Below, in pieces: positions 33,715-42,541 of a stretch of DNA of 64,000 nt; the first letter of the stretch is position 1, and each line of letters starts with the position of its first letter. The position numbers and the translations under genes are program-made. This DNA comes from Nonomuraea sediminis (GTDB lineage: Bacteria; Actinomycetota; Actinomycetes; Streptosporangiales; Streptosporangiaceae): NCBI RefSeq assembly GCF_018531495.1, contig NZ_JAHDTI010000016.1, positions 124,001 to 188,000 of the forward strand, written 5' to 3'. The notes below the pieces were generated by a model. The model saw only the letters and a list, made by a program, of their open reading frames with translations. It searched no databases and had not been told where the DNA came from.

Positions 33715-34137
33715 CTAGCGGGGGCGGGCCGCCTGCAGCTCGGCGCGGACGGCCGGGGTGAGCACCTGGCCGGCCCGCTCGACCAACAGTGTCATCTGGT
33801 AGGCCACGAGGCCCATGTCACAGTCTGGCGCCGCGAGGACCGCGAGGCAGGATCCGTCGCTGATCGACATGATCATCAATAGGCCTCGCTGCATCTCGAT
33901 CACGGTCTGGGTCACCATACCGCCCTCGAAGACGCGCGCGGCCCCCTGGGTCAAACTGATCACGCCGGAGGCGACCGCGGCCAACTGGTCCGCCCTGTCC
34001 TTGGGGAACCCCTCGGAGTAGGCAAGCGGCAATCCGTCGGAGGACACCACGACCGTGTGCGCCACGCCAGGCACGTTGTTGACGAAATCAGTGATCAGCC
34101 AGCTGATGCCACGCGCTCCCTGGCTAAGTTCTCTCAT
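33715..34137 (-). CDS. cvnB: Conservon roadblock/LC7 protein CvnB (copy 2)
   Basis: A 140-residue roadblock/LC7 protein, the same length as copies 1 and 3. LITDFVNNVPGVAHTVVVSSDGLPLAYSEGFPKDRADQL-type N-terminal half and the strongly conserved SISDGSCLAVLAAPDCDMGLVAYQM segment are present. ATGA overlap with cvnA2. The expected role is as the dimeric adaptor or activator of CvnD2. Confidence 0.92.
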   Translation of the reverse strand: MRELSQGARGISWLITDFVNNVPGVAHTVVVSSDGLPLAYSEGFPKDRADQLAAVASGVISLTQGAARVFEGGMVTQTVIEMQRGLLMIMSISDGSCLAVLAAPDCDMGLVAYQMTLLVERAGQVLTPAVRAELQAARPR

Positions 34138-37100
34138 TTGTCTTCCTCATTCTCTTCTCCACGGGTGAACGCGCGGCCTTGCCGCACACCCTGCTGGAAG
34201 CTGGAGAGCCGGCTCCGCAGCCGCTCCGGAGAGATCTGCGGCGCCGGTGAAGTTGCTTGGGGCTCGGCCAGGCTGGCCGTGCCCGGCACCAGGTTGGCCT
34301 TGGGCACGCGCCGCGGCAGGCCGGAGGCCGTGGTGCCGCCCTGGCTGGGCTGCGCGGCCGCCTGGGCGGCCTGCCAGCCGGTGTCGGCCGGCGAGGACCA
34401 CGAGGCGCCCGCGCCCGACTGGCCGGGCCTGCGCTGCGGCAACGCCGGCTTGTCGACGGTGTCGGCGGCGATGGGCTCCGCCATGGGCTGCGCCATCGGC
34501 TGCGGCAGGGGCTCAGGCTCGGCCGGAGGCTGCGGGGTGAACTCGGGGGGTTCCGGACGACGGAACCAGTCGGAACCCACCGACGAGAAGATCGGCAGGA
34601 ACTCCTCGCCGTCCTCCTCCTCGATGGGCGAGTTGCGCACCACGGGCAGCGGGCCGGTCATGTCCTGCGAGGTGTACTCGCGCCGCCCGAAGGCGGTGAA
34701 CGCGGAGTCGCCGTTCTGCGGCGGCTGCTCGGCGAAGGACGGCCAGCTCGGCGCCTCGTGGTTGTAGGAGGAGTTGCCGTTCGGGGTGTACGGCTCCTCG
34801 GCGAACGACGGCCAGCGCGGGGCCTCCTGCGCGGGCGGCGGCTCGCTCGCGAAGGACGGCCAGCGCGGCTCCTCCTTCGCGGCGGGCGGCTCCGTGGAGA
34901 ACGACGGCCAGCGCGGCTCGTCCTGAGCGGCGGCCGGCGGCTCCTCGGCGAAGGACGGCCAGCGCGGCTCCTCCTGGGCGGGCACCGGCTCGTCGGCGAA
35001 CGAGGGCCAGTTGGTGCCCGCCGGCGGCCACTCGGTGTCCATCGGTGACCCGGAGTCGGGACGCACGTCGGGCGTGTCGATCGCGGACGGGGCCGAGTAG
35101 AGACCCTGGGGCTCGCCGAACATGCTCGGGTCGAAGTTGGTGAAGCTGTCGTACTGGCCCCGCTGCTGCGGGACGGTGCCGCCCGGCTGGGAGATGAGCA
35201 TGTCGGGCATCATGACCAGCGCGCTCAGGCCACCGGTCTCCCGCATCCGCAGCTGGACCCTGATGCCGTGGCGCAGCGCCAGGCGGCCGACCACGAACAG
35301 GCCCATGCGCCGCGAGACGGCCACGTCCACGACCGGCGGGTTGGCCAGGCGCCAGTTGGCTTCGCCCAGTTCCTCGCCGGTCATGCCGATGCCCAGGTCG
35401 TTGATGGTGACCATCACGCCGCCCTCGATGGGCGAGCTGGTCACCTGCACCTTGGACTCGCGGGGCGAGAAGGAGATCGAGTTCTCGATCAGCTCGGCCA
35501 GCAGGTGGACGGCGTCGGTGACGGCCGGGCCGGCGATCATGATCCCGGACGGGATCTGGATCTGGACCCGCTCGTAGTTCTCGACCTCCGACAGCGAGGC
35601 CCGGGCGATGTCGACCAGCGGCACCGGCTCGCTCCACTTGCGCGCGGCCTCCTGGCCGGCGAGGACCAGCAGGTTCTCGCTGTTGCGGCGCATGCGGGTG
35701 GCCAGGTGGTCCAGGCGGAACAGGTTGGACAGTCGCTGCTCGTCCTCTTCGCCCTGCTCCAGGCCCTCGATGAGCTGCAGCTGCCGCTCGACCAGCGTTT
35801 GGGACCTGCGCGAGAGGTTGACGAACATGGCGTTGACGTTGGCGCGCAGCTTGGCCTCGTCGCCGGCCAGCCTGATCGCCTCGCGGTGGACCTCGTCGAA
35901 GGCCCGGGCCACTTCCCCGATCTCGTCGCGGGTGTTGACGCCGACTGACGGCACGTCGGGTATGGCGGCGCCGTCGCCGGACTCACGCAGCACGCGGACC
36001 GTCTCCGGCAGCCGGGTGGTGGCCACCTGGAGAGCCTCGGCGCGCAGCCGGCGCAGCGGGCGGACCAGCGAACCGGCCACGCGGGTGGTGATCACCAGGA
36101 CGAGGAGCAGCAGCACCAGGATCAGCGCGCCCGAGATGATGGCGTTGCGCTGCTCGGTGTCGCTCAGGTCGCGGGTCTGGGCCACGATGCGGGTGGCCAG
36201 GCCGTCCTCGACCTTGCGCATCGCGTTGGCCTGCAGGTCGGTGCTGCGGTACCAGAGGTCGAGGTCCTTGGCCCTGCTCCGGTTGGTGACGTCGAGGTCG
36301 CGGATCTCCTTGTACTCGCGCAGCTGGGCCAGGGCGCGCTGGCGCATGGCATCGGCGCGGTCGATGTCGGGGCCGCGCATGACCTGCCGGTAGGCCTGCC
36401 TGTCCTGCGTCTCGGCTTCCTGGTCGAAGGTGGCCAGCATCGCCTGCTGGGTGTTCCACGAGCCGAGGAAGTCCGACAGGTCGTCGTAGTCCAGTTTCCG
36501 CTCGACCAGGGCGACCACGAGGATGACCTGCTGGCGCGAGACCTCCTCCTTGGCGCGCGAGAGAGCGGTGAGCGCGGCCACGTCACCCTGGAGCCGGTCG
36601 TCGTTGACGCCGTCTCCCAGGTCGTCCTGGAGGTTCAGCAGCACGGCGATCATGCTGGAGAAGGTCCTGATGGCGGCTCGGGGCGGCACGGAGTCGCCCA
36701 CGATGTTGGCACGCAGTCCGTCGAGACCGGTCAGCCACCGGCGGATCTGGGCGACCTCGTCGAGCACGCGGGCCGAGTGCGAGGCGTCGATGGCCGACAT
36801 CGCCTCCATCACGCGCTGCTTGGCCGAGTCGACCTTCTGGCGCTCGGCGCGCAGCTGCACCATGCCGCGCGGGCGCCGTTTGTCGGCGACGTACCACGCG
36901 GTGAGCGAGCGTTCCTTGCCGAGCTCGTGCGAGAGCACACCGACGCGCTGCACCAGCTCGGCGACCTGGGTCAGCCTGCGGTAGTCGGCGCTGGTGCCGA
37001 TCGCGTTCGCCAGCTGCACGCCGGCGAGAAGCACACCCACGATGGTGGGAATGAGGATCAGCGCCACCAGCCTAGAGCGCACGCGCCAGTTGGCCAGCCG

Positions 37101-37157
37101 GAACCGTCCGCCTGTGTAGTCCCCTGACCTCGTGTGCCGGGGGTCTTTCGTCCTCAC
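34134..37157 (-). CDS. cvnA: Conservon sensor kinase-like protein CvnA (copy 2)
   Basis: A 1007-residue membrane sensor with the same layout as copy 1: LANWRVRSRLVALILIPTIVGVLLAG first helix, NIT-like extracytoplasmic domain, second helix, HAMP (SLVRPLRRLRAEAL), LDHLATRMRRNSENLLVLAGQEAARKW helix and GHKL ATPase (ELIENSISFSPRE, NDLGIGM). The tail of about 330 residues has at least five WPSF-centred repeats and the shared motifs LPIFSSVGSDWF and PKANLVPG...RLRSRLSSFQQG. The start is GTG at 37157, from the shared GAGAGGTTG leader; the frame continues upstream to 37274, but that part is the conserved promoter-like block. Confidence 0.9.
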   Translation of the reverse strand: MRTKDPRHTRSGDYTGGRFRLANWRVRSRLVALILIPTIVGVLLAGVQLANAIGTSADYRRLTQVAELVQRVGVLSHELGKERSLTAWYVADKRRPRGMVQLRAERQKVDSAKQRVMEAMSAIDASHSARVLDEVAQIRRWLTGLDGLRANIVGDSVPPRAAIRTFSSMIAVLLNLQDDLGDGVNDDRLQGDVAALTALSRAKEEVSRQQVILVVALVERKLDYDDLSDFLGSWNTQQAMLATFDQEAETQDRQAYRQVMRGPDIDRADAMRQRALAQLREYKEIRDLDVTNRSRAKDLDLWYRSTDLQANAMRKVEDGLATRIVAQTRDLSDTEQRNAIISGALILVLLLLVLVITTRVAGSLVRPLRRLRAEALQVATTRLPETVRVLRESGDGAAIPDVPSVGVNTRDEIGEVARAFDEVHREAIRLAGDEAKLRANVNAMFVNLSRRSQTLVERQLQLIEGLEQGEEDEQRLSNLFRLDHLATRMRRNSENLLVLAGQEAARKWSEPVPLVDIARASLSEVENYERVQIQIPSGIMIAGPAVTDAVHLLAELIENSISFSPRESKVQVTSSPIEGGVMVTINDLGIGMTGEELGEANWRLANPPVVDVAVSRRMGLFVVGRLALRHGIRVQLRMRETGGLSALVMMPDMLISQPGGTVPQQRGQYDSFTNFDPSMFGEPQGLYSAPSAIDTPDVRPDSGSPMDTEWPPAGTNWPSFADEPVPAQEEPRWPSFAEEPPAAAQDEPRWPSFSTEPPAAKEEPRWPSFASEPPPAQEAPRWPSFAEEPYTPNGNSSYNHEAPSWPSFAEQPPQNGDSAFTAFGRREYTSQDMTGPLPVVRNSPIEEEDGEEFLPIFSSVGSDWFRRPEPPEFTPQPPAEPEPLPQPMAQPMAEPIAADTVDKPALPQRRPGQSGAGASWSSPADTGWQAAQAAAQPSQGGTTASGLPRRVPKANLVPGTASLAEPQATSPAPQISPERLRSRLSSFQQGVRQGRAFTRGEENEEDK
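34733..35015 (-). repeat. WPSF repeats in the CvnA2 tail
   Basis: The coding strand has repeated units of 15-22 codons with the core (E/A)PRWPSFA(x)EPP, visible as GGCCAGCGCGG on the plus strand about every 50-65 bp. Five or six units precede the final conserved motifs. CvnA1 has the related HPSFPSEP repeat near 21220-21300. Confidence 0.7.
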
Positions 37158-37234
37158 TGAGTCTCGCAACCTCTCGCCGTTACGTGCTCGAAAATCTGAC
37201 ACGCGTGGGGCGCTTGGGATTCTGCGGGCTGGGT

Positions 37235-37246
37235 AATTGGAACACA
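37235..37246 (-). promoter_or_regulatory. Conserved cvnA upstream motif (copy 2)
   Basis: The minus strand reads TGTGTTCCAATT, preceded at 37261-37274 by ATGTTCGGTTGGCC. Both blocks recur with the same spacing (25-26 bp) upstream of cvnA3. Very likely promoter or operator sequence. Confidence 0.55.
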
Positions 37247-37330
37247 ACCCGTACCAGATCGGCCAACCGAACATTTCCCATCAAATACGCCCAAAGTGTC
37301 ACTTGAGGGCGCATATCGCCGCGCACGTTT

Positions 37331-38728
37331 TCAGGCAGGCCTGAAGGAGTCGTGCTCCACGGGGGCCGCGTGCTTGATCATCAGGTGGCGCGTCACGGAG
37401 TACTCCTGGACCGCCTCCTGGCTCATGTCCTTGCCGAATCCGCTGCCCTTGACCCCGCCGTGCGGCGCCTCGCTGGCGATGGGCAGATGATCGTTCACCC
37501 AGGTCACGCCCACGTCCAGGCGGTGGGAGACGCGCATCGCGCGGGCCACGTCGCGCGACCAGACCGAGGAGGCCAGGCCGTAGCGGGTGTCGTTGGCCAG
37601 CCGGACCGCCTCGTCCTCGCCGTCGAACGGGAGGACCACCAGCACGGGCCCGAACAATTCGCCCTGAACGATCTCGCTGTCCTGGGCGACATCTGCCACA
37701 AGCGTGGGCGGGTAGTAGAAACCCTCACCCGGCAGAGCCGCCCCGCCGGTCACGATCCGGCCGCCGGAGCGGGCGACGAAGCCGTGCACCCGCTCGCGGT
37801 GCGCGGCCGAGACCAGCGGGCCGATGTCGGTGGCCGGGTCCCACGGGTCGCCGACCGTGATCGCGGCCAGCTTCTCGCGCAGGGCCTCGACGGCCTGGCC
37901 GTACACCTGCCTGGCGACGTAGACGCGGGTGGCCGCGGTGCAGTCCTGGCCAGTGTTGTAGGTAGCGCCCATCGCCACGCCGCGGGCCATCTCGGCCAGG
38001 TCGGCGTCCTCGAAGACCAGCGCGGGGGCCTTGCCGCCGAGCTCCAGGTGGACGCGCTTGAGGCTCTGCGCCGCGCCGCTCATGACGCGGCGCCCGGTCT
38101 CCGTCGAGCCGGTGACGCTGACCATGTCGACGCCGGGGTCGGTGACGAGTGCCTCGCCCACCTCGCCGTCGCCCAGCACGACCTGCACCAGCCCGTCGGG
38201 CGCGCCCGCCTTGGCGAACAGCTCGGCCAGGCGCAGCGTGGTGCGCGGCGTCGCGGGCGCCGGCTTGATCACCACGGCGTTGCCCGCGGCGACCGCGGGC
38301 GCGACCTTCCAGATGGCCATGATGAACGGGAAGTTCCACGGCGCGATCGAACCGACCACCCCGACCGGCCTGCGCACCAGCACCGAGGTGTACCCGGAGC
38401 TGAGCACCCCGGCGCCGGTCCCGTCGAGCGAGCGGGCGGCGCCGGCGAAGAAGCGCAGGTTGTCCACCGCGAAGGGCAGCTCGCCGTCGCGGAAGACGGC
38501 GGCCGGCTTGCCGGTCTCCTCGACCTCGAGCCGGGTCAGCTCCTCACTGTCGGCCTCGACCAGGTCGGCCAGGCGCAGCAGCAGCCTGGCCCGCTCGGCC
38601 GGAGTGGTCTGCGACCACTCGTGGAAGGCCTCACGAGCCCTGCGTACGGCTTGCGCCACCTGCTCGACGGGGGTGTCGGAAAGCTCGGCGAAACGGAGCC
38701 CGGTGGCGGGGTTGATCAGTTCACGCAT
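37331..38728 (-). CDS. Gamma-aminobutyraldehyde dehydrogenase-like ALDH
   Basis: A 465-residue NAD(P)-dependent aldehyde dehydrogenase. The cofactor region is PWNFPFIMAIWKVAPAVAAGN and SVTGSTETGRRV, the catalytic Glu is in LELGGKAP and the nucleophile Cys263 in YNTGQDCTAATR. From memory it follows E. coli PatD/YdcW closely (EWSQTTPAERARLLLRLAD, RFFAGAARSLDG, WVNDHLPIASEAPHGGVKGSG). It probably oxidises 4-aminobutyraldehyde from putrescine. This fits the polyamine-type importer nearby. The ATG at 38728 is 4 nt after the glycosyltransferase stop. Confidence 0.85.
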   Translation of the reverse strand: MRELINPATGLRFAELSDTPVEQVAQAVRRAREAFHEWSQTTPAERARLLLRLADLVEADSEELTRLEVEETGKPAAVFRDGELPFAVDNLRFFAGAARSLDGTGAGVLSSGYTSVLVRRPVGVVGSIAPWNFPFIMAIWKVAPAVAAGNAVVIKPAPATPRTTLRLAELFAKAGAPDGLVQVVLGDGEVGEALVTDPGVDMVSVTGSTETGRRVMSGAAQSLKRVHLELGGKAPALVFEDADLAEMARGVAMGATYNTGQDCTAATRVYVARQVYGQAVEALREKLAAITVGDPWDPATDIGPLVSAAHRERVHGFVARSGGRIVTGGAALPGEGFYYPPTLVADVAQDSEIVQGELFGPVLVVLPFDGEDEAVRLANDTRYGLASSVWSRDVARAMRVSHRLDVGVTWVNDHLPIASEAPHGGVKGSGFGKDMSQEAVQEYSVTRHLMIKHAAPVEHDSFRPA

Positions 38729-38732
38729 CGGT

Positions 38733-40007
38733 TCAGCTACCCAGTTGCTCGATGAGGTCGGCGGCCTTGCGCAGGCCGTCGCGGTTGCGGATCTCCTCAC
38801 CGGCGGCCGCCAGGCGGGCGCGCATCTCGGTGTCGCCGAGGAGGCGCTCGAGCGCGCCGGTGAGCTCGTCGTCGGTGAAGGAGTAGGTCGACAGGCGCAC
38901 GCCGTAGCCGAGCTCGTGCACGCGCTGGGCGTTGTCGTACTGGTCCCAGAACAGCGGCAGCAGGATCATCGGCTTGCCGAAGTGCAGGGACTCGGTGGTG
39001 GTGTTGTTGCCGCCGTGGGTGATCACCAGGTCGCAGAGCGGGATGATCTTCGTCTGCGGCAGGAACTCGGCGCCGTACATGTTGTCGGCGAGCTTGATCT
39101 CCTCGTGCAGCGGGCCCTTGGAGACGATGAACCGGTGCGGCGTCTGGGCCAGCACGTCGATCACCCGCTGCATGAGCTCCACGTCGGAGGAGCCGAGCGA
39201 GCCGAGCGAGAAGTACACCAGGGAGCCCTCGCCGCGCTCGAAGGGCAGCTCGAAGGACTCGTCGGTCTCGCGGACGCTGGAGTCGAGCCGGTGCCAGGTG
39301 GGCCCGAGCGGGCGGCGGTCGGTGTAGTCCAGGATCTCCGGGTACACGTAGAGGTTCAGGTCGCCCTGGTGGATGAAGTCCAGGTCGGGCAGCGGCTGCG
39401 TGCCCTGCTCGACGCTCCACTCGTTGAAGGCGGACCAGACCTCGCGGTGGGTGCGGTCGTACTCGGCGCGGAAGGCGTCCCACTCCGAACGGTCGTCGGC
39501 GGCCAGGCCGGAGAAGACCGGCGCGACGTCCTCACCGCGGACCTCGAGCGGGTTGCAGGAGACGATGCGGACGAACTTCTTGCCCGCCGTGAGCAGCGCC
39601 GGGAACGTGATCACGTTGTCCTCGACGATCACGTCCGGGTTCACCCGCTCGATGATGGCCTTGAGCTGCGGCTCGCAGTACTTGGCGCCGTCGATGAGGG
39701 AGTCCCAGATCGGCTTGATGACGGTCTCGAGCTGCTCCTGCGTGCTCTTGCGGTACTCGGGCGCGGTCTCCCTGATGAAGTCCTTCCAGAACTGGCCGGC
39801 GTCCTGCTCCTCACCGGCGTCCTCGGCCGGAGGCGCCAGGTCGACCAGGTCCTCCTCGAAGCCGAGGGCCTCGAGCTTGCCCTTCCAGGAGGCTTCGGCC
39901 GCGAAGACGACCCGGTGGCCGCGGCGACGCAGGATGTCGCCGATGCCGATGCAGTTGTTCGTCGGCCCGTAGGCGCTTTCCGGCATGAACAGGATGGTGA
40001 GAGACAT
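38733..40007 (-). CDS. Family-1 glycosyltransferase, macrolide GT-like (MGT)
   Basis: A 424-residue GT-B fold glycosyltransferase. The N-terminal acceptor domain begins SLTILFMPESAYGPTNNCIGIGDILRRRGHRVVFA. The C-terminal donor domain has SLVYFSLGSLGSS and the UDP-sugar signature LVITHGGNNTTTESLHFGKPMILLPLFWDQYDNAQRV. GGAG gives better spacing to the second ATG (40007) than to the first (40010). It is followed 4 nt later by the ALDH gene, so the two are co-transcribed, and it diverges from a TetR gene. A secondary-metabolite or resistance-type glycosyltransferase in a polyamine-type locus is unexpected; the acceptor is unknown. Confidence 0.85.
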   Translation of the reverse strand: MSLTILFMPESAYGPTNNCIGIGDILRRRGHRVVFAAEASWKGKLEALGFEEDLVDLAPPAEDAGEEQDAGQFWKDFIRETAPEYRKSTQEQLETVIKPIWDSLIDGAKYCEPQLKAIIERVNPDVIVEDNVITFPALLTAGKKFVRIVSCNPLEVRGEDVAPVFSGLAADDRSEWDAFRAEYDRTHREVWSAFNEWSVEQGTQPLPDLDFIHQGDLNLYVYPEILDYTDRRPLGPTWHRLDSSVRETDESFELPFERGEGSLVYFSLGSLGSSDVELMQRVIDVLAQTPHRFIVSKGPLHEEIKLADNMYGAEFLPQTKIIPLCDLVITHGGNNTTTESLHFGKPMILLPLFWDQYDNAQRVHELGYGVRLSTYSFTDDELTGALERLLGDTEMRARLAAAGEEIRNRDGLRKAADLIEQLGS

Positions 40008-40031
40008 CATCGCTCCGGGTGGACACTTGAC

Positions 40032-40076
40032 TTGAACGGGAATTCAAATACCTGTCTAGCGTGAAGGTCAACTTCA
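40032..40076. promoter_or_regulatory. Candidate TetR operators between GT and regulator
   Basis: Two dyads lie in the divergent gap: TTGAA-N6-TTCAA (40032-40047) and TGAAG-N5-CTTCA (40062-40076), with centres about 30 bp apart. Likely binding sites for the adjacent TetR-family protein. Confidence 0.5.
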
Positions 40077-40126
40077 GTGCACTATGGTCACGACTTACTG
40101 AAGGCCGAACAAAGAAGGCGGTGATC

Positions 40127-40732
40127 ATGGCCCAGCGGAAGAGCCGGACCGACCGGCGCCTCGACCTCATCGAGGCGGCACGCCGGGCGATCATCCGCCA
40201 CGGCATCGACGGCGTGCAGCTCTCGCACGTGGCCGAGGAGGCCGGGCTGACCTCCGGCGCGGTGCTCTACCACTACCCCGACCTCAGCGAGCTGCTGGTC
40301 GAGGCGCACCACGCGGCCATGGAACGCTTCTACGAGCAGCGCCTGCGCCGGCTCGGCCAGGTCATGGACCCGGTCGAGAGGCTGGTCATGACCATCCGCT
40401 CCGGCCTGCCCACCGGCCCGCTGGACCCCGACGTGCGGCTGCTCAACGAGCTGGGCGGGGCTGCAGGGCGTAACAGGATGTACGGCGTGCTGCTCACCTC
40501 CCTGTACGACAGGCAGGTCTCGATGTACCAGTCGATCCTGGACACCGGGACCGCGCTCGGGGTGTTCACGCTGACCTCCGACTCGCTCACGGTCGCGCGC
40601 AACCTGGTGGCGCTGGAGGACGCCTACGGCTATCGAATCACGGCCAGGCACCCGATCATCGGCCCGGAGGAGGCGGCCGAGCTGATCCTGTCCTTCGCGC
40701 GGACGGCCACGGGCAACGACCTCGTTCATTGA
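40127..40732 (+). CDS. TetR-family regulator of the polyamine-type locus
   Basis: A 201-residue TetR/BetI-like repressor. The N-terminal HTH is RAIIRHGIDGVQLSHVAEEAGLTSGAVLYHYPDLSELL; the C-terminal helical domain binds the unknown ligand. The ATG at 40127 is chosen; a frame from 40061 would run through the operator region. It diverges from the glycosyltransferase-ALDH pair and converges on potA with a 7-bp overlap, so it probably controls both uptake and oxidation. Confidence 0.85.
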   Translation: MAQRKSRTDRRLDLIEAARRAIIRHGIDGVQLSHVAEEAGLTSGAVLYHYPDLSELLVEAHHAAMERFYEQRLRRLGQVMDPVERLVMTIRSGLPTGPLDPDVRLLNELGGAAGRNRMYGVLLTSLYDRQVSMYQSILDTGTALGVFTLTSDSLTVARNLVALEDAYGYRITARHPIIGPEEAAELILSFARTATGNDLVH

Positions 40733-41775
40733 CCCACCGGGATGATCACCGCGTCCTGCGGCTCCCAGGACAGCCCGACCTCGGCGCCCGGCTGCGTCGT
40801 GCTGGCCCCCTGCACGGCCACCAGGACCGGCTTGGGCTGGCCTGGCACGTCGACCGACAGGTGCGAGACGCCGCCGTAGAAGCTCACGTCGAGCACGCTG
40901 CCGCGTAGCCCCTTGGCGTCGTCGGGCTCGCCCAGCCTGACCTTCTCCGGGCGGACGCCCAGCAGCGCCTTGGCACCCTCCTCGACGCCGTCGAGCGGGG
41001 TCCCCGGAAGGCGGCCGAAGCCCTCGGTCTCCAGGGCGTCCTGGCCGCCGGCCGTACCCTCGAACAGGTTGTTGGCGCCGACGAAGTCGGCCACGAAGCG
41101 GGTGCGCGGGCGCTCGTAGAGCGCGACGGGCTGGTCGACCTGGCGGACGTTGCCGCGGTCGAAGACCGCGATGCGGTCGGCGAGCGACATGGCCTCCTCC
41201 TGGTCGTGCGTGACGACCACGAAGGTGATGCCGACCTCGTGCTGCAGGCGCTTGAGCTCGAGCTGCATGTCGGCGCGGACCTTCTTGTCCAGCGCCGAGA
41301 GCGGCTCGTCGAGCAGCAGCAGGCGCGGGCGCTTGACGATGGAGCGCGCCAGCGCCACGCGCTGGCGCTGGCCGCCGGAGAGCTGGTTCGGCCTGCGGTT
41401 GCCGTGCTCGGCCAGCCCCACGGTCTCCAGGACCTCGCTGACACGCTGCTTGATCTCGGACTTGGGGAGCTTCTCGCGCTCCAGGCCGTAGGCGACGTTC
41501 TTGGCCACGCTCATGTGCGGGAACAGCGCGTACGACTGGAACATCAGGCTGATCGGCCGCTTGTTGGGCGGCAGGCCCAGCAGGTCGCTCCCGTCGAGCG
41601 TGACCGCGCCCGCGTCGGGCGTCTCGAAGCCTGCCAGGATGCGCAGCAGCGTGGTCTTGCCGCAGCCGGAAGGGCCGAGCAGCGCGAAGAACTCGCCCTG
41701 GCCGATCTCGAGGGACACCCCGTCCAGCGCGGTGACGTCACCGAATCTGCGGGTGATCCCGTCAATCTTGAGCAC
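40726..41775 (-). CDS. potA: Polyamine-type ABC ATPase (PotA-like)
   Basis: A 349-residue ATPase of the PotA/spermidine-putrescine group. It has Walker A GPSGCGKTT, Q-loop LMFQSYALFPHMSV, signature LSGGQRQRVALARSI, Walker B LLLLDEPLSALD and switch THDQEEAM. The C-terminal TOBE domain includes LLGVRPEKVRLGE. The start is GTG at 41775, overlapping potC by 14 nt. The import specificity (putrescine, spermidine or another amine) is inferred from the locus. Confidence 0.88.
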   Translation of the reverse strand: MLKIDGITRRFGDVTALDGVSLEIGQGEFFALLGPSGCGKTTLLRILAGFETPDAGAVTLDGSDLLGLPPNKRPISLMFQSYALFPHMSVAKNVAYGLEREKLPKSEIKQRVSEVLETVGLAEHGNRRPNQLSGGQRQRVALARSIVKRPRLLLLDEPLSALDKKVRADMQLELKRLQHEVGITFVVVTHDQEEAMSLADRIAVFDRGNVRQVDQPVALYERPRTRFVADFVGANNLFEGTAGGQDALETEGFGRLPGTPLDGVEEGAKALLGVRPEKVRLGEPDDAKGLRGSVLDVSFYGGVSHLSVDVPGQPKPVLVAVQGASTTQPGAEVGLSWEPQDAVIIPVGQ

Positions 41776-42541
41776 GCGACTCCCCGATCTTGGTCATGCG
41801 CTGCCCCACGATCACCGCCGTGAAGCTCACCAGGAGGAGGATCGCGGCCAGCGCGTTGATCTTCGGGGTGACCCCGAAACGGATCATTGAGTAGATGACG
41901 ATCGGCAGCGTCTGCTCGGTGTTGCCGATCGTGAAGAAGGCGATCACGAACTCGTCCAGCGACAGCGTGAACGCCAGCAGCGCGCCCGCGATGATGCCCG
42001 GCGCCAGCTGCGGGAGCGTGACCTTCATGAACGTCACAACGGGCCCCGCGCCCAGGTCGCGCGAGGCCTCCTCGAGCGAGGTGTCGGCCCCGGACAACCG
42101 CGTGCGCACGACCGCCGCGACGAACGCCATCGAGAACACGCCGTGCGCGAGCACCACCGAGTACAGCCCGAGCGTGAGCTGGATCATGCCGTAGAAGACC
42201 AGCAGCCCGATGGCCAGCACCAGGTCAGGCAGTACGGCCGGCATCAGCGCGATCGCGTCGAGCGTCTTGGACTTGGTGTAGCGGGCCAGGCCGACGGCCA
42301 GCAGCGTGCCGAGCACGGTGGCGATCACGGTCGAGCCTGCGGCCACGATCAACGTGTTGATCAGGCCGTCCCTGACGCGCTCGTCCTGGGCGAGCTCGCC
42401 GTACCACTTGAGGCTGAACCCCTCGTAGGTGTAGGCGGACTTGCCGGAGTTGAACGACATGACCACGAGCACCACGATCGGCGCGTACAGGAAGACGTAC
42501 GTGGCCCAGAAGGGGACGTAGAGGAGCTTCGGCCTACGCAC
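41762..42541 (-). CDS. potC: Polyamine-type ABC permease (PotC-like)
   Basis: A 259-residue permease with six predicted helices. The coupling loop is LEEASRDLGAGPVVTFMKVTLPQLAPGI, and SFNSGKSAYTYEGFSLKWY after the first helix is characteristic of PotC/YdcV relatives. The start is GTG at 42541, overlapping the potB end by 8 nt. Confidence 0.9.
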   Translation of the reverse strand: MRRPKLLYVPFWATYVFLYAPIVVLVVMSFNSGKSAYTYEGFSLKWYGELAQDERVRDGLINTLIVAAGSTVIATVLGTLLAVGLARYTKSKTLDAIALMPAVLPDLVLAIGLLVFYGMIQLTLGLYSVVLAHGVFSMAFVAAVVRTRLSGADTSLEEASRDLGAGPVVTFMKVTLPQLAPGIIAGALLAFTLSLDEFVIAFFTIGNTEQTLPIVIYSMIRFGVTPKINALAAILLLVSFTAVIVGQRMTKIGESRAQD

